Position numbers and translations under genes: made by a program. From Acidilobaceae archaeon UBA158 (GTDB lineage Archaea > Thermoproteota > Thermoprotei_A > Sulfolobales > Acidilobaceae), in the NCBI GenBank assembly GCA_002506595.1, contig DAXV01000004.1, positions 42,111-47,956 on the forward strand: a stretch of 5,846 bases of DNA. The letters run 5' to 3'. Below are positions 1 to 4,067 of this stretch, in pieces. Position 1 is the first letter of the stretch; each line of letters starts with the position of its first letter. Under the pieces are notes generated by a model that saw only the letters and a list, made by a program, of their open reading frames with translations, ran no database searches and had not been told where the DNA came from.

Positions 1-9
1 TTTATAAAT
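1..9 (+). promoter_or_regulatory. TATA box for the EamA transporter gene
   Basis: TTTATAAAT is a good archaeal TATA-box match. Its centre is about 26-27 bases before the GTG at 32, the usual distance from TATA box to transcript start in archaea. This predicts a leaderless or nearly leaderless mRNA starting at about the GTG. It therefore argues that translation begins at 32 (or TTG 29) and not at the ATG at 147. The upstream BRE element, if any, is outside the window. Confidence 0.55.
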
Positions 10-31
10 CTTTTGTTATCCAATAAATTTG

Positions 32-146
32 GTGAAAAGAAATAAAAAAAGAATTTGCAGAATTATTTACCTTATATACTATTGCTTCCGTATTTCTATA
101 CTTTTTTGCAAAGTTAGGTGTTACCTATACAAATCCAACAACACTT
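32..146 (+). other. Out-of-frame 5' part of the EamA transporter gene (frameshift at A7, 44-50)
   Basis: This stretch appears to encode the missing first transmembrane segment of the transporter. From GTG 32 the frame reads Met-Lys-Arg-Asn-Lys-Lys and then, at the A7 run, goes into a frame that does not match the transporter. In the transporter's own frame, bases 51-146 read without a stop as a hydrophobic helix followed by the motif NPTTLMMIRY, typical of the first EamA helices. That frame has a TGA at 33 and no ATG, GTG or TTG between it and 147. Removing one A from the A7 run joins GTG 32 to the transporter frame and gives a 279-residue protein, a normal EamA length. The cause may be a sequencing or assembly error, a real inactivating mutation, or slippage by polymerase or ribosome on the A-run. 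The sequence alone cannot decide between these. Confidence 0.6.
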
Positions 147-872
147 ATGATGATCAGATACCTTATATCTGGTATTATTCTTCTAGCTATCGGGAAAAAA
201 TTAATTATAGATAAAAACGTTTTAATATTGTCTATTTTTACATCAACAAGCACACTTTTTTGGGGATATGGATTACTATATGTTTCTCCCGCAGTTTCAT
301 CAGTATTAAGTTATACAATGCCGTTATTTAGCATCATACTAGCTATATTCATAATAAATGAGAGGCCAAATAGTTATGAAATAATAGGATTAATAATTGG
401 TTTTTTTGGCTTAGGTATTTATGGTATAACATTATTAAAAGGGTTCACTATAATAGGCATGATTTTAACTTTAATCAACGCAGTTTTTTGGGCACTTTTT
501 AGCATATATTATAGAAAATTATCAAAATATGATCCAATATCTTTAAACGCAACACAATTTATCATAGGTTCAGGCTTTATGGGTCTTATTGATATTTTTT
601 CTATTAAAAATGGATTTTATTTTATTCCATCGTATAAATTGTTAGAAAGCATAATTTACATTTCTACAATAGGAGGTGCATTTCAATTCCTTTTATGGAA
701 TTATCTATTAAAAATTGAAAAAGTAAGCAAAGTTACTATTTTTGCATATGTAATACCTGTTGTAACAACAATAATCCAAGCAATATTGTATATGAGATTA
801 CCCAAATATCTTGAAATTATAGGTTTATTGATAATGATAATAGGAGTTATATTAGCTAGACTAAAGGATTAA
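147..872 (+). CDS. DMT superfamily (EamA) membrane transporter, N-terminus in another frame
   Basis: This is a polytopic membrane protein of the drug/metabolite transporter superfamily, which exports or exchanges small metabolites or amino acids across the cell membrane. The substrate cannot be told from sequence. Numbered from Met at 147, hydrophobic helices lie at about 2-16, 26-45, 51-71, 77-97, 100-121, 134-151, 166-188, 195-215 and 220-237. That is nine; the region before 147 supplies the tenth, completing the usual two five-helix EamA repeats. The repeats are visible as P59...NERPNSYEIIG (first) and P204...MRLPKYLEIIG (second). The Glu normally found in this motif is present in the first repeat (E72) but is Arg in the second (R217). 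The C-terminus ends in ARLKD. ATG 147 is the first start in this frame, but it falls inside the family's conserved region and has no Shine-Dalgarno sequence, so it is unlikely to be the real start. Confidence 0.8.
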   Translation: MMIRYLISGIILLAIGKKLIIDKNVLILSIFTSTSTLFWGYGLLYVSPAVSSVLSYTMPLFSIILAIFIINERPNSYEIIGLIIGFFGLGIYGITLLKGFTIIGMILTLINAVFWALFSIYYRKLSKYDPISLNATQFIIGSGFMGLIDIFSIKNGFYFIPSYKLLESIIYISTIGGAFQFLLWNYLLKIEKVSKVTIFAYVIPVVTTIIQAILYMRLPKYLEIIGLLIMIIGVILARLKD

Positions 873-946
873 TCTTTTCCATTATTAAAGATCAAGCTTT
901 ATACTTTAGCAATAGATTTGATCCCTTGAGATAATATTATTGAATA

Positions 947-956
947 TTATAAAAAT
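947..956 (+). promoter_or_regulatory. Candidate TATA box for the 995-1636 gene
   Basis: TTATAAAAAT sits 39-48 bases before the ATG at 995. A transcript starting about 26 bases after its centre would begin near 978. The leader would then be about 17 bases and contain the GGTG Shine-Dalgarno core at 986-989, five bases before the ATG. The assignment rests on position and consensus only. The flanking DNA is so AT-rich that chance matches are common. Confidence 0.4.
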
Positions 957-994
957 AAATAGATTTGAAATAGTTATAATTAGATGGTGCAAAA

Positions 995-1636
995 ATGAAA
1001 ATTCCATATAGCTTTATTGAAAATTCAGTTAATTGTGCAAATGCAATATTAAAAAGCTGCTTAGAAAATAAATTAAGATGCAGAGATCCACCTCTTTCGA
1101 CTTCAAAGCTTTTAAGAATTCTTGGACTAAGTGAATATCAAGAGAGAAATTATTGGAGAATTGCAAAAATAATTACAAATCAAGGAAGCATGTCCTTATA
1201 TAAATACTCAAACATAGAATTCAATTTAATAACAGAGCTAAGGAATGAAAAGATATATAGCTATAACAATATTCCAGTCGATTATATAGATTGTAGAATA
1301 TTGGGGAATAAATGTAAAATAACTAATAAAGGTTTTGCATTTTATGTATATATTACGGGTAATATAGAAAAATCCAGCTTAAAAATTAATGCAATAAATC
1401 TTTTAAACCTTCTTGCAATGTATAACCAAGATTTACCATTTGGTTTATTGGCTTCGATTGTAAATACTCCATATAATGGGAATGCTGGATTTGAAGCAAT
1501 GTTGGAAAACATATTAAGATTAGTAAGAATACCAATAGTTGAATTAATTCTACCAAAAAGCCCACAAAATTTTAATGAACTAATGAAATTTTCTAAGCTG
1601 TTAAGAGAACTAGGCCGTCAGTTTGGCTTAATTTAA
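995..1636 (+). CDS. Uncharacterised 213-residue protein
   Basis: I do not recognise this protein. It is probably soluble: there is no signal peptide and no clear membrane helix. It has five cysteines, at 14, 22, 29, 100 and 107. The first three form a loose cluster near the N-terminus, but the spacing matches no metal-binding motif I know. Residues 35-60 look helical, with a helix-turn-helix-like stretch (TSKLLRILGL, then SEYQERNYWRIAKII), so a winged-helix or nucleic-acid-binding role is possible but unproven. Residues 112-121 are beta-like, 131-155 look helical, and the C-terminus (193-210) is a basic amphipathic helix. The start is supported by GGTG at 986-989 and no earlier in-frame start is needed. 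The gene faces the PsiE-family gene tail to tail with a 12-base gap. Codon use resembles that of its neighbours. Confidence 0.75.
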   Translation: MKIPYSFIENSVNCANAILKSCLENKLRCRDPPLSTSKLLRILGLSEYQERNYWRIAKIITNQGSMSLYKYSNIEFNLITELRNEKIYSYNNIPVDYIDCRILGNKCKITNKGFAFYVYITGNIEKSSLKINAINLLNLLAMYNQDLPFGLLASIVNTPYNGNAGFEAMLENILRLVRIPIVELILPKSPQNFNELMKFSKLLRELGRQFGLI

Positions 1637-1648
1637 GAGTTAACAAAA

Positions 1649-2065
1649 CTATTTAATATTAATATACTTTGATACAAATATCATTGATATTGAAATTAGC
1701 ACAAAAGATATAGATAAGTATACCAAATAAATTGGAGAACTGTTCATTAATGTATTAACTATCATTTCCCTTACAATTACTATCATAGCTGCCTCTATTA
1801 TGTTTTTTATCGGAATCTCCTTTTCCATAATTCCTATGATAACAGTTCTTAATAGATCTAAAGCTAGTAATAGTAGAATAGCTGTATCGATTAAATCTAA
1901 GATCTCTGATTTATTTGGAATAGAAATTTTTATCATGGACCCTAGCATAACAAACGTTTGAAAAGATGCGATAATTACAGTTATAGCTATAATAACAGCA
2001 ACAAGCCCTTCTCCAATTATTAATAACAATTCTAAATATTTTTTACCTTTTTCCTTATCACTCAT
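1649..2065 (-). CDS. PsiE-family four-helix membrane protein
   Basis: This is a small integral membrane protein resembling the PsiE family (phosphate-starvation-inducible E). The family was named from an E. coli gene induced by phosphate starvation, and its molecular function is still unclear. The protein is 138 residues. Hydrophobic helices lie at about 13-42, 58-80, 86-104 and 110-134, the arrangement expected for the family. The segment IIEAAMIVIVREMIVN (89-104), with Glu-Ala followed by Arg-Glu inside a hydrophobic helix, is the most characteristic part. Asp60, Asp70 and Arg73 also lie within or at the edge of the second helix. The N-terminus is short and charged. The ATG at 2065 follows a TATA-like box at 2101-2110. 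No strong Shine-Dalgarno sequence is present, which fits a short leader. I see no pho-type regulatory site, so phosphate control here is not shown. The fold class is fairly safe; the family name is from motif recognition. Confidence 0.75.
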   Translation of the reverse strand: MSDKEKGKKYLELLLIIGEGLVAVIIAITVIIASFQTFVMLGSMIKISIPNKSEILDLIDTAILLLLALDLLRTVIIGIMEKEIPIKNIIEAAMIVIVREMIVNTLMNSSPIYLVYLSISFVLISISMIFVSKYINIK

Positions 2066-2100
2066 AATTTATGCCTGATTTTATTTAATAAAATTGATAA

Positions 2101-2110
2101 GTATAAAAGT
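2101..2110 (-). promoter_or_regulatory. TATA box for the PsiE-family gene
   Basis: Read on the minus strand this is ACTTTTATAC. Its centre is about 40 bases before the ATG at 2065, which predicts a transcript start near 2078 and a leader of about 13 bases. This suggests that the gene has its own promoter even though it follows another minus-strand gene by only 87 bases. Confidence 0.4.
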
Positions 2111-2115
2111 TTTTA

Positions 2116-2139
2116 ATATAATTTACATATAAATTATAT
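2116..2139. repeat. 10-bp perfect inverted repeat between two minus-strand genes
   Basis: ATATAATTTA (2116-2125) and TAAATTATAT (2130-2139) are perfect reverse complements separated by the four bases CATA. The repeat lies just upstream of the PsiE-gene TATA box and 13 bases past the stop of the 106-residue gene. As RNA it would be a 10-bp A/U stem with a 4-base loop; as DNA it could be a dimeric regulator site. No T-run follows it on the minus strand, so it is not a standard terminator. Very AT-rich DNA produces such repeats by chance fairly often. Confidence 0.4.
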
Positions 2140-2152
2140 AAAATTGTATATT

Positions 2153-2473
2153 TTATTTTTGTATTTCATCCAATTTTTTCTTAGCTTCCTTTATAGCCAA
2201 TTCTTCGCTTGGTTTTGTTGTAGAAGGATCGAAGGGATATTGACTTATAACCAACAATATTCTGCCATCATCTAGTTCAGCAAATAATTGTGGTAACCAT
2301 GCCATACCAATATCATCCTTATCTCCATAAGATATTGCAAACAAATAATCCTCATTTTTTACTTCAAGCTCAACTCCATATTCTTTTGATAAGTTCTGCG
2401 CTAAATTAACCCACATCTTATGCAATGGATGGAACTCAGCTGTGTCCAATATCAATTTCTTTATCCTAGCCAT
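2153..2473 (-). CDS. Small cysteine-free protein, possible thioredoxin-like fold
   Basis: This is a 106-residue soluble acidic/basic protein with no cysteines, signal peptide or membrane helix. I do not recognise a named family. The predicted order of elements is beta (5-11), helix (17-32), beta (34-39), a loop with YGDKDDIGMAW, beta (62-67), turn DDG (68-70), beta (71-77) and a charged C-terminal helix (88-104). This is the order of a thioredoxin fold. FHPLHKMW (14-21) lies where CxxC and the following helix would be, and L60-P61 lies where the cis-proline loop would be. If that reading is right, the redox cysteines are replaced (H15, H18) and the protein would not be a disulfide reductase. 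This is inference. The ATG at 2473 is supported by GGTG at 2484-2481 with a 7-base spacer and by a TATA-like box at 2508-2515. It lies 87 bases upstream of the PsiE-family gene on the same strand. Confidence 0.75.
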   Translation of the reverse strand: MARIKKLILDTAEFHPLHKMWVNLAQNLSKEYGVELEVKNEDYLFAISYGDKDDIGMAWLPQLFAELDDGRILLVISQYPFDPSTTKPSEELAIKEAKKKLDEIQK

Positions 2474-2507
2474 TACTCAGCACCATTTATTTGCAGGTAT
2501 GTCAAAG

Positions 2508-2515
2508 ATTTAAAA
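2508..2515 (-). promoter_or_regulatory. TATA-like box for the 106-residue gene
   Basis: On the minus strand this reads TTTTAAAT. Its centre lies about 38 bases before the ATG at 2473, which predicts a start near 2485. The leader would then be about 12 bases and begin just before the GGTG ribosome site at 2484-2481. Position and ribosome site agree well, though the consensus match is moderate. Confidence 0.4.
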
Positions 2516-2558
2516 CTTATAGTTACAAGCTTTTTCTATTTTAATGATGTCTATCTTA

Positions 2559-2580
2559 TCCTAAAGGCTTCCTTATAGGA
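2559..2580. repeat. Short hairpin, 9 bp with one bulge
   Basis: TCCTA and AAGG (2559-2567) pair with CCTT and TAGGA (2571-2574 and 2576-2580) around the loop CTT, leaving one bulged A at 2575. The stem is GC-richer than its surroundings. It is followed by a second copy of TTATAGG (TTTATAGG at 2582-2589). No function can be assigned. Confidence 0.35.
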
Positions 2581-2634
2581 ATTTATAGGTTTATGATTTA
2601 TTGCATTCATCTTCATTATTTCATTGCTAGCAAG

Positions 2635-2643
2635 TATATAAAA
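2635..2643 (+). promoter_or_regulatory. Strong TATA-like box without an assigned gene
   Basis: TATATAAAA is one of the best consensus TATA matches in the window. Yet it lies nearly 300 bases before the UPF0147 start, with no coding frame after it. A transcript from it would begin near 2665. It could drive a non-coding RNA or a long leader for UPF0147, or be a chance match. Confidence 0.25.
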
Positions 2644-2771
2644 TGTCACATTTATTAATTTGCAATAATAAATAAATATTGAATCTAAACCAATATTCCC
2701 TGCTTAGTTAAGGATCATTATTTGTTCGAAAATTCTTTATACATTCTTAGAAACAATACTTAATTTTAACA

Positions 2772-2784
2772 TTCAGATTCTGAA
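2772..2784. repeat. 13-bp palindrome
   Basis: TTCAGA and TCTGAA flank a single T, a perfect 6-bp inverted repeat. It lies about 50 bases upstream of the likely UPF0147 TATA box at 2833. The compact spacing is more like a DNA-binding site than an RNA hairpin, but nothing ties it to a known regulator. Confidence 0.3.
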
Positions 2785-2832
2785 CAAGAAGTTTTCAATT
2801 ACAGATTATTAAAAATATGCCATACATAAAAC

Positions 2833-2839
2833 TATAAAA
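2833..2839 (+). promoter_or_regulatory. Likely TATA box for UPF0147
   Basis: TATAAAA predicts transcription from about 2862, giving a leader of roughly 68 bases that ends in the G-rich ribosome site. A weaker, closer candidate is TTTTAAG at 2883-2889, which would start near 2912 and leave a more usual short leader. The two cannot be separated by eye. Confidence 0.4.
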
Positions 2840-2917
2840 GGCTTGTACAAAGAGTGAAGTAGATAACCGAAAAAATATGCATTTTAAGTTTTAAGCACCG
2901 TTCAATTAATAATATGT

Positions 2918-2926
2918 GGGGGGAGG
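2918..2926 (+). promoter_or_regulatory. Unusually G-rich ribosome binding site of UPF0147
   Basis: Six G's followed by AGG (GGGGGGAGG) end three bases before the ATG at 2930. This is the longest G-run in an otherwise very AT-rich window. The GGAGG core matches the archaeal anti-Shine-Dalgarno sequence and fixes the start at 2930. Strong translation is expected. Confidence 0.7.
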
Positions 2927-2929
2927 AAT

Positions 2930-3199
2930 ATGTCAGTACAAGCAAGTACTGAGGAAAAATTGAAAATGGCAATAAATATCTTAACTAGTATCGTTAATGA
3001 TACAGCAGTTCCTAGAAACATAAGAAGGGCAGCTGCAAATGCTCTTACATATCTTAGAGATGCAAAGTTATCAGCAGGCGTTAAGGCTGCAAATGCGATT
3101 TCGGCATTAGATGAAATATCCCAAGATCCTAACATGCCTTTCCATGCAAGAACAAGAATATGGCAGGTGCTTTCAATGCTGGAGACAATTAGAGATTAG
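2930..3199 (+). CDS. UPF0147 family protein
   Basis: This is a small all-helical protein of the UPF0147 family, which is widespread in archaea and has no established function. At 89 residues it is full length for the family. Signature stretches are NDTAVPRNIRRAAANAL (23-39) and QDPNMPFHARTRIWQVL (65-81). These align with each other at a period of 42 residues: A14/A56, I15/I57, L18/L60, I21/I63, D24/D66, P28/P70, R32/R74, L39/L81 and L42/L84. This suggests two tandem helix-pair units, HEAT-like in pattern. There are no cysteines, signal peptide or membrane segments. The ATG at 2930 is fixed by the strong GGAGG just before it. The TAG stop shares two bases with the stop codon of the converging gene on the minus strand. 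The opposite-strand open frame across 2902-3135 is only a shadow of this gene. Confidence 0.93.
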   Translation: MSVQASTEEKLKMAINILTSIVNDTAVPRNIRRAAANALTYLRDAKLSAGVKAANAISALDEISQDPNMPFHARTRIWQVLSMLETIRD

Positions 3200-3834
3200 A
3201 ACCCAATATCAATAATTTTTTTGATAATATTTATAATTGTTATTTCTTGTCTTTCCACGAAAGAATAATTTAGTGGATCATTATTATATGTTATTCCTAA
3301 TGAAAATCCTTTATATAATTTATTTAAAAAATCTTGATTATAATAACCATATATTAATGGAGGATAGTAAAAGCTTTGAGAAATAAATGTTTGTAATGAA
3401 AGCGGATCCGTATATAAATTGATTAAACCTATTATTTTGGGTTTAATTTCACTCAAAATTTCTATAAATGGCTTTATGGGATCGATTTTTAGAGAAGAGT
3501 GCAAATCTATCAAATACCAAGTATATTTCAAATTTGCTTCAACCTTTGTTATAATTATATTGTTGTTTTTTGTCTTATAAAACTTAATATAACCAATTTC
3601 ATCAAAGTTATCAGGCAATAAAATCTTACCTTCATATTCCTTTTCATTTTCTAGGTTAAAATAATTGTTAATTAAAACGTATTTCTTATCAATTTTGCTT
3701 AAATATATCATAGGATAATCATTTTGAAAAATAATATATGAACTCTTATAATTAGAATTTATATAAATTTTAATGCTTGATACATTAGCTATGTAATTAT
3801 ATCCTAATTTTTCAACTATTTTATTCAACGTCAT
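3196..3834 (-). CDS. Uncharacterised 212-residue Tyr/Asn-rich protein
   Basis: I do not recognise this protein. It has no cysteine, signal peptide or convincing membrane helix, so it is probably cytoplasmic. The first half is beta-rich, with alternating hydrophobic strands at about 20-25, 31-36, 42-46, 51-56, 69-73, 80-86, 92-97 and 103-110. The second half has helices at 119-130 and 143-153, a PPLIYGYYNQ segment (158-167), and a basic C-terminal helix (193-210). Its richness in Tyr, Asn, Ile and Lys reflects partly the AT-rich genome. The ATG at 3834 has AAGGA six bases upstream and a run of five G's further up, and a TATA box (3860-3867) supports this start. The end meets UPF0147, with the two stop codons overlapping. 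It is divergent from the acyl-CoA synthetase, 233 bases away. Confidence 0.72.
   Translation of the reverse strand: MTLNKIVEKLGYNYIANVSSIKIYINSNYKSSYIIFQNDYPMIYLSKIDKKYVLINNYFNLENEKEYEGKILLPDNFDEIGYIKFYKTKNNNIIITKVEANLKYTWYLIDLHSSLKIDPIKPFIEILSEIKPKIIGLINLYTDPLSLQTFISQSFYYPPLIYGYYNQDFLNKLYKGFSLGITYNNDPLNYSFVERQEITIINIIKKIIDIGF
3207..3226 (+). terminator. Candidate T-rich terminator of UPF0147
   Basis: Seven T's (3216-3222) begin 17 bases after the UPF0147 stop, and archaeal transcription commonly ends at such T-runs. TATCAA (3207-3212) and TTGATA (3221-3226) could also pair around the run. It lies inside the end of the opposite gene, so the transcripts would overlap tail to tail. Confidence 0.4.
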
Positions 3835-3859
3835 ATAATTCCTTTACCCCCTAAATTTG

Positions 3860-3867
3860 TTTATAAA
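3860..3867 (-). promoter_or_regulatory. TATA box for the 212-residue gene
   Basis: On the minus strand this reads TTTATAAA. Its centre is about 30 bases before the ATG at 3834, which predicts a transcript start only a few bases before the ATG. An overlapping TTAAATA just upstream would instead give a leader of about 10 bases that includes AAGGA. Either way the gene appears to have its own promoter. Confidence 0.45.
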
Positions 3868-4008
3868 TATTTAACTTAAGTTTTCATGAAAGATTACCAT
3901 TAAGATAAATAAGAAATAATTAAGATTATAATTCACATTTGTTTATTAATAATTGTTAATTTTTGTGAGATTTTAAAGTAAAACCATAACTATTTTTCGA
4001 ATATTTTG

Positions 4009-4030
4009 ACATATAAAAATATTTATATGT
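4009..4030 (+). promoter_or_regulatory. TATA box within a 9-bp inverted repeat, possible operator
   Basis: ACATATAAA (4009-4017) and TTTATATGT (4022-4030) are perfect reverse complements with the spacer AATA. The TATA box ATATAAAAATAT lies inside and predicts a transcript start near 4041 and a leader of about 27 bases. A protein binding the palindrome would block TBP, so this is a plausible repressor site for the acyl-CoA synthetase. It could also simply be an extended, symmetric TATA element. Confidence 0.5.
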
Positions 4031-4051
4031 GCTTATCTCCATATTATAATT

Positions 4052-4057
4052 AGGAGG
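4052..4057 (+). promoter_or_regulatory. Shine-Dalgarno that sets the GTG start of the acyl-CoA synthetase
   Basis: AGGAGG ends 10 bases before GTG 4068 and 16 bases before the in-frame ATG at 4074. The spacing favours GTG as the start, although ATG 4074 would remove only two residues. The ATG at 4058, right next to the site, is in the wrong frame. Confidence 0.65.
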
Positions 4058-4067
4058 ATGCAATACT

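Larger units (their letters stand above)
2474..2929. other. 456-base divergent intergenic region with no convincing gene
   Basis: This region separates the divergently transcribed 106-residue gene and UPF0147. Every reading frame is broken by frequent stops; the longest ATG-led frames are only around 20 codons and have no ribosome site. It holds the promoter of the minus gene at its left end and that of UPF0147 at its right end. Between them are a hairpin (2559-2580), an unassigned TATA-like box (2635-2643) and a 13-bp palindrome (2772-2784). The 10-mer AAAAATATGC occurs twice exactly 60 bases apart (2811 and 2871). No tRNA, C/D-box guide RNA with both boxes, or CRISPR repeats were seen. It is unusually long compared with the other gaps in this window. 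Confidence 0.6.

Noticed and set aside
29..214. 61-codon open frame from TTG 29 on the plus strand
   Set aside because: Only its first six codons look genuine. After the A7 run it reads the transporter gene out of frame, giving a composition with many Tyr, Cys and Arg and no family resemblance.
890..923. GATCAA...TTGATC inverted repeat after the transporter gene
   Set aside because: The arms are only 6 bp with a 22-base loop, and no T-run follows, so it is not a convincing terminator or operator.
2543..2600. Possible C-box (AATGATGT) of a C/D guide RNA
   Set aside because: The last base does not match the box and there is no CTGA D-box at a suitable distance on this strand.
2811..2880. AAAAATATGC repeated exactly 60 bases apart
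   Set aside because: There are only two copies of an AT-rich 10-mer with unrelated flanks, so it is not a CRISPR or other repeat array.
2902..3135. 77-codon minus-strand open frame
   Set aside because: It lies antisense to the well-supported UPF0147 gene, has no ribosome site, and its hydrophobic stretches are the complement of alanine-rich helices.
3899..3926. ATTAAGAT repeated at a 20-base interval upstream of the acyl-CoA synthetase
   Set aside because: Two helical turns is a suggestive spacing, but an 8-base AT-rich word recurring once is expected by chance in this DNA.
3933..3968. TCACA...TGTGA inverted pair in the divergent promoter region
   Set aside because: The arms are 5 bp and about 26 bases apart with no extension of pairing. 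This is too wide for the usual TGTGA-N6-TCACA type of site and in the opposite orientation.
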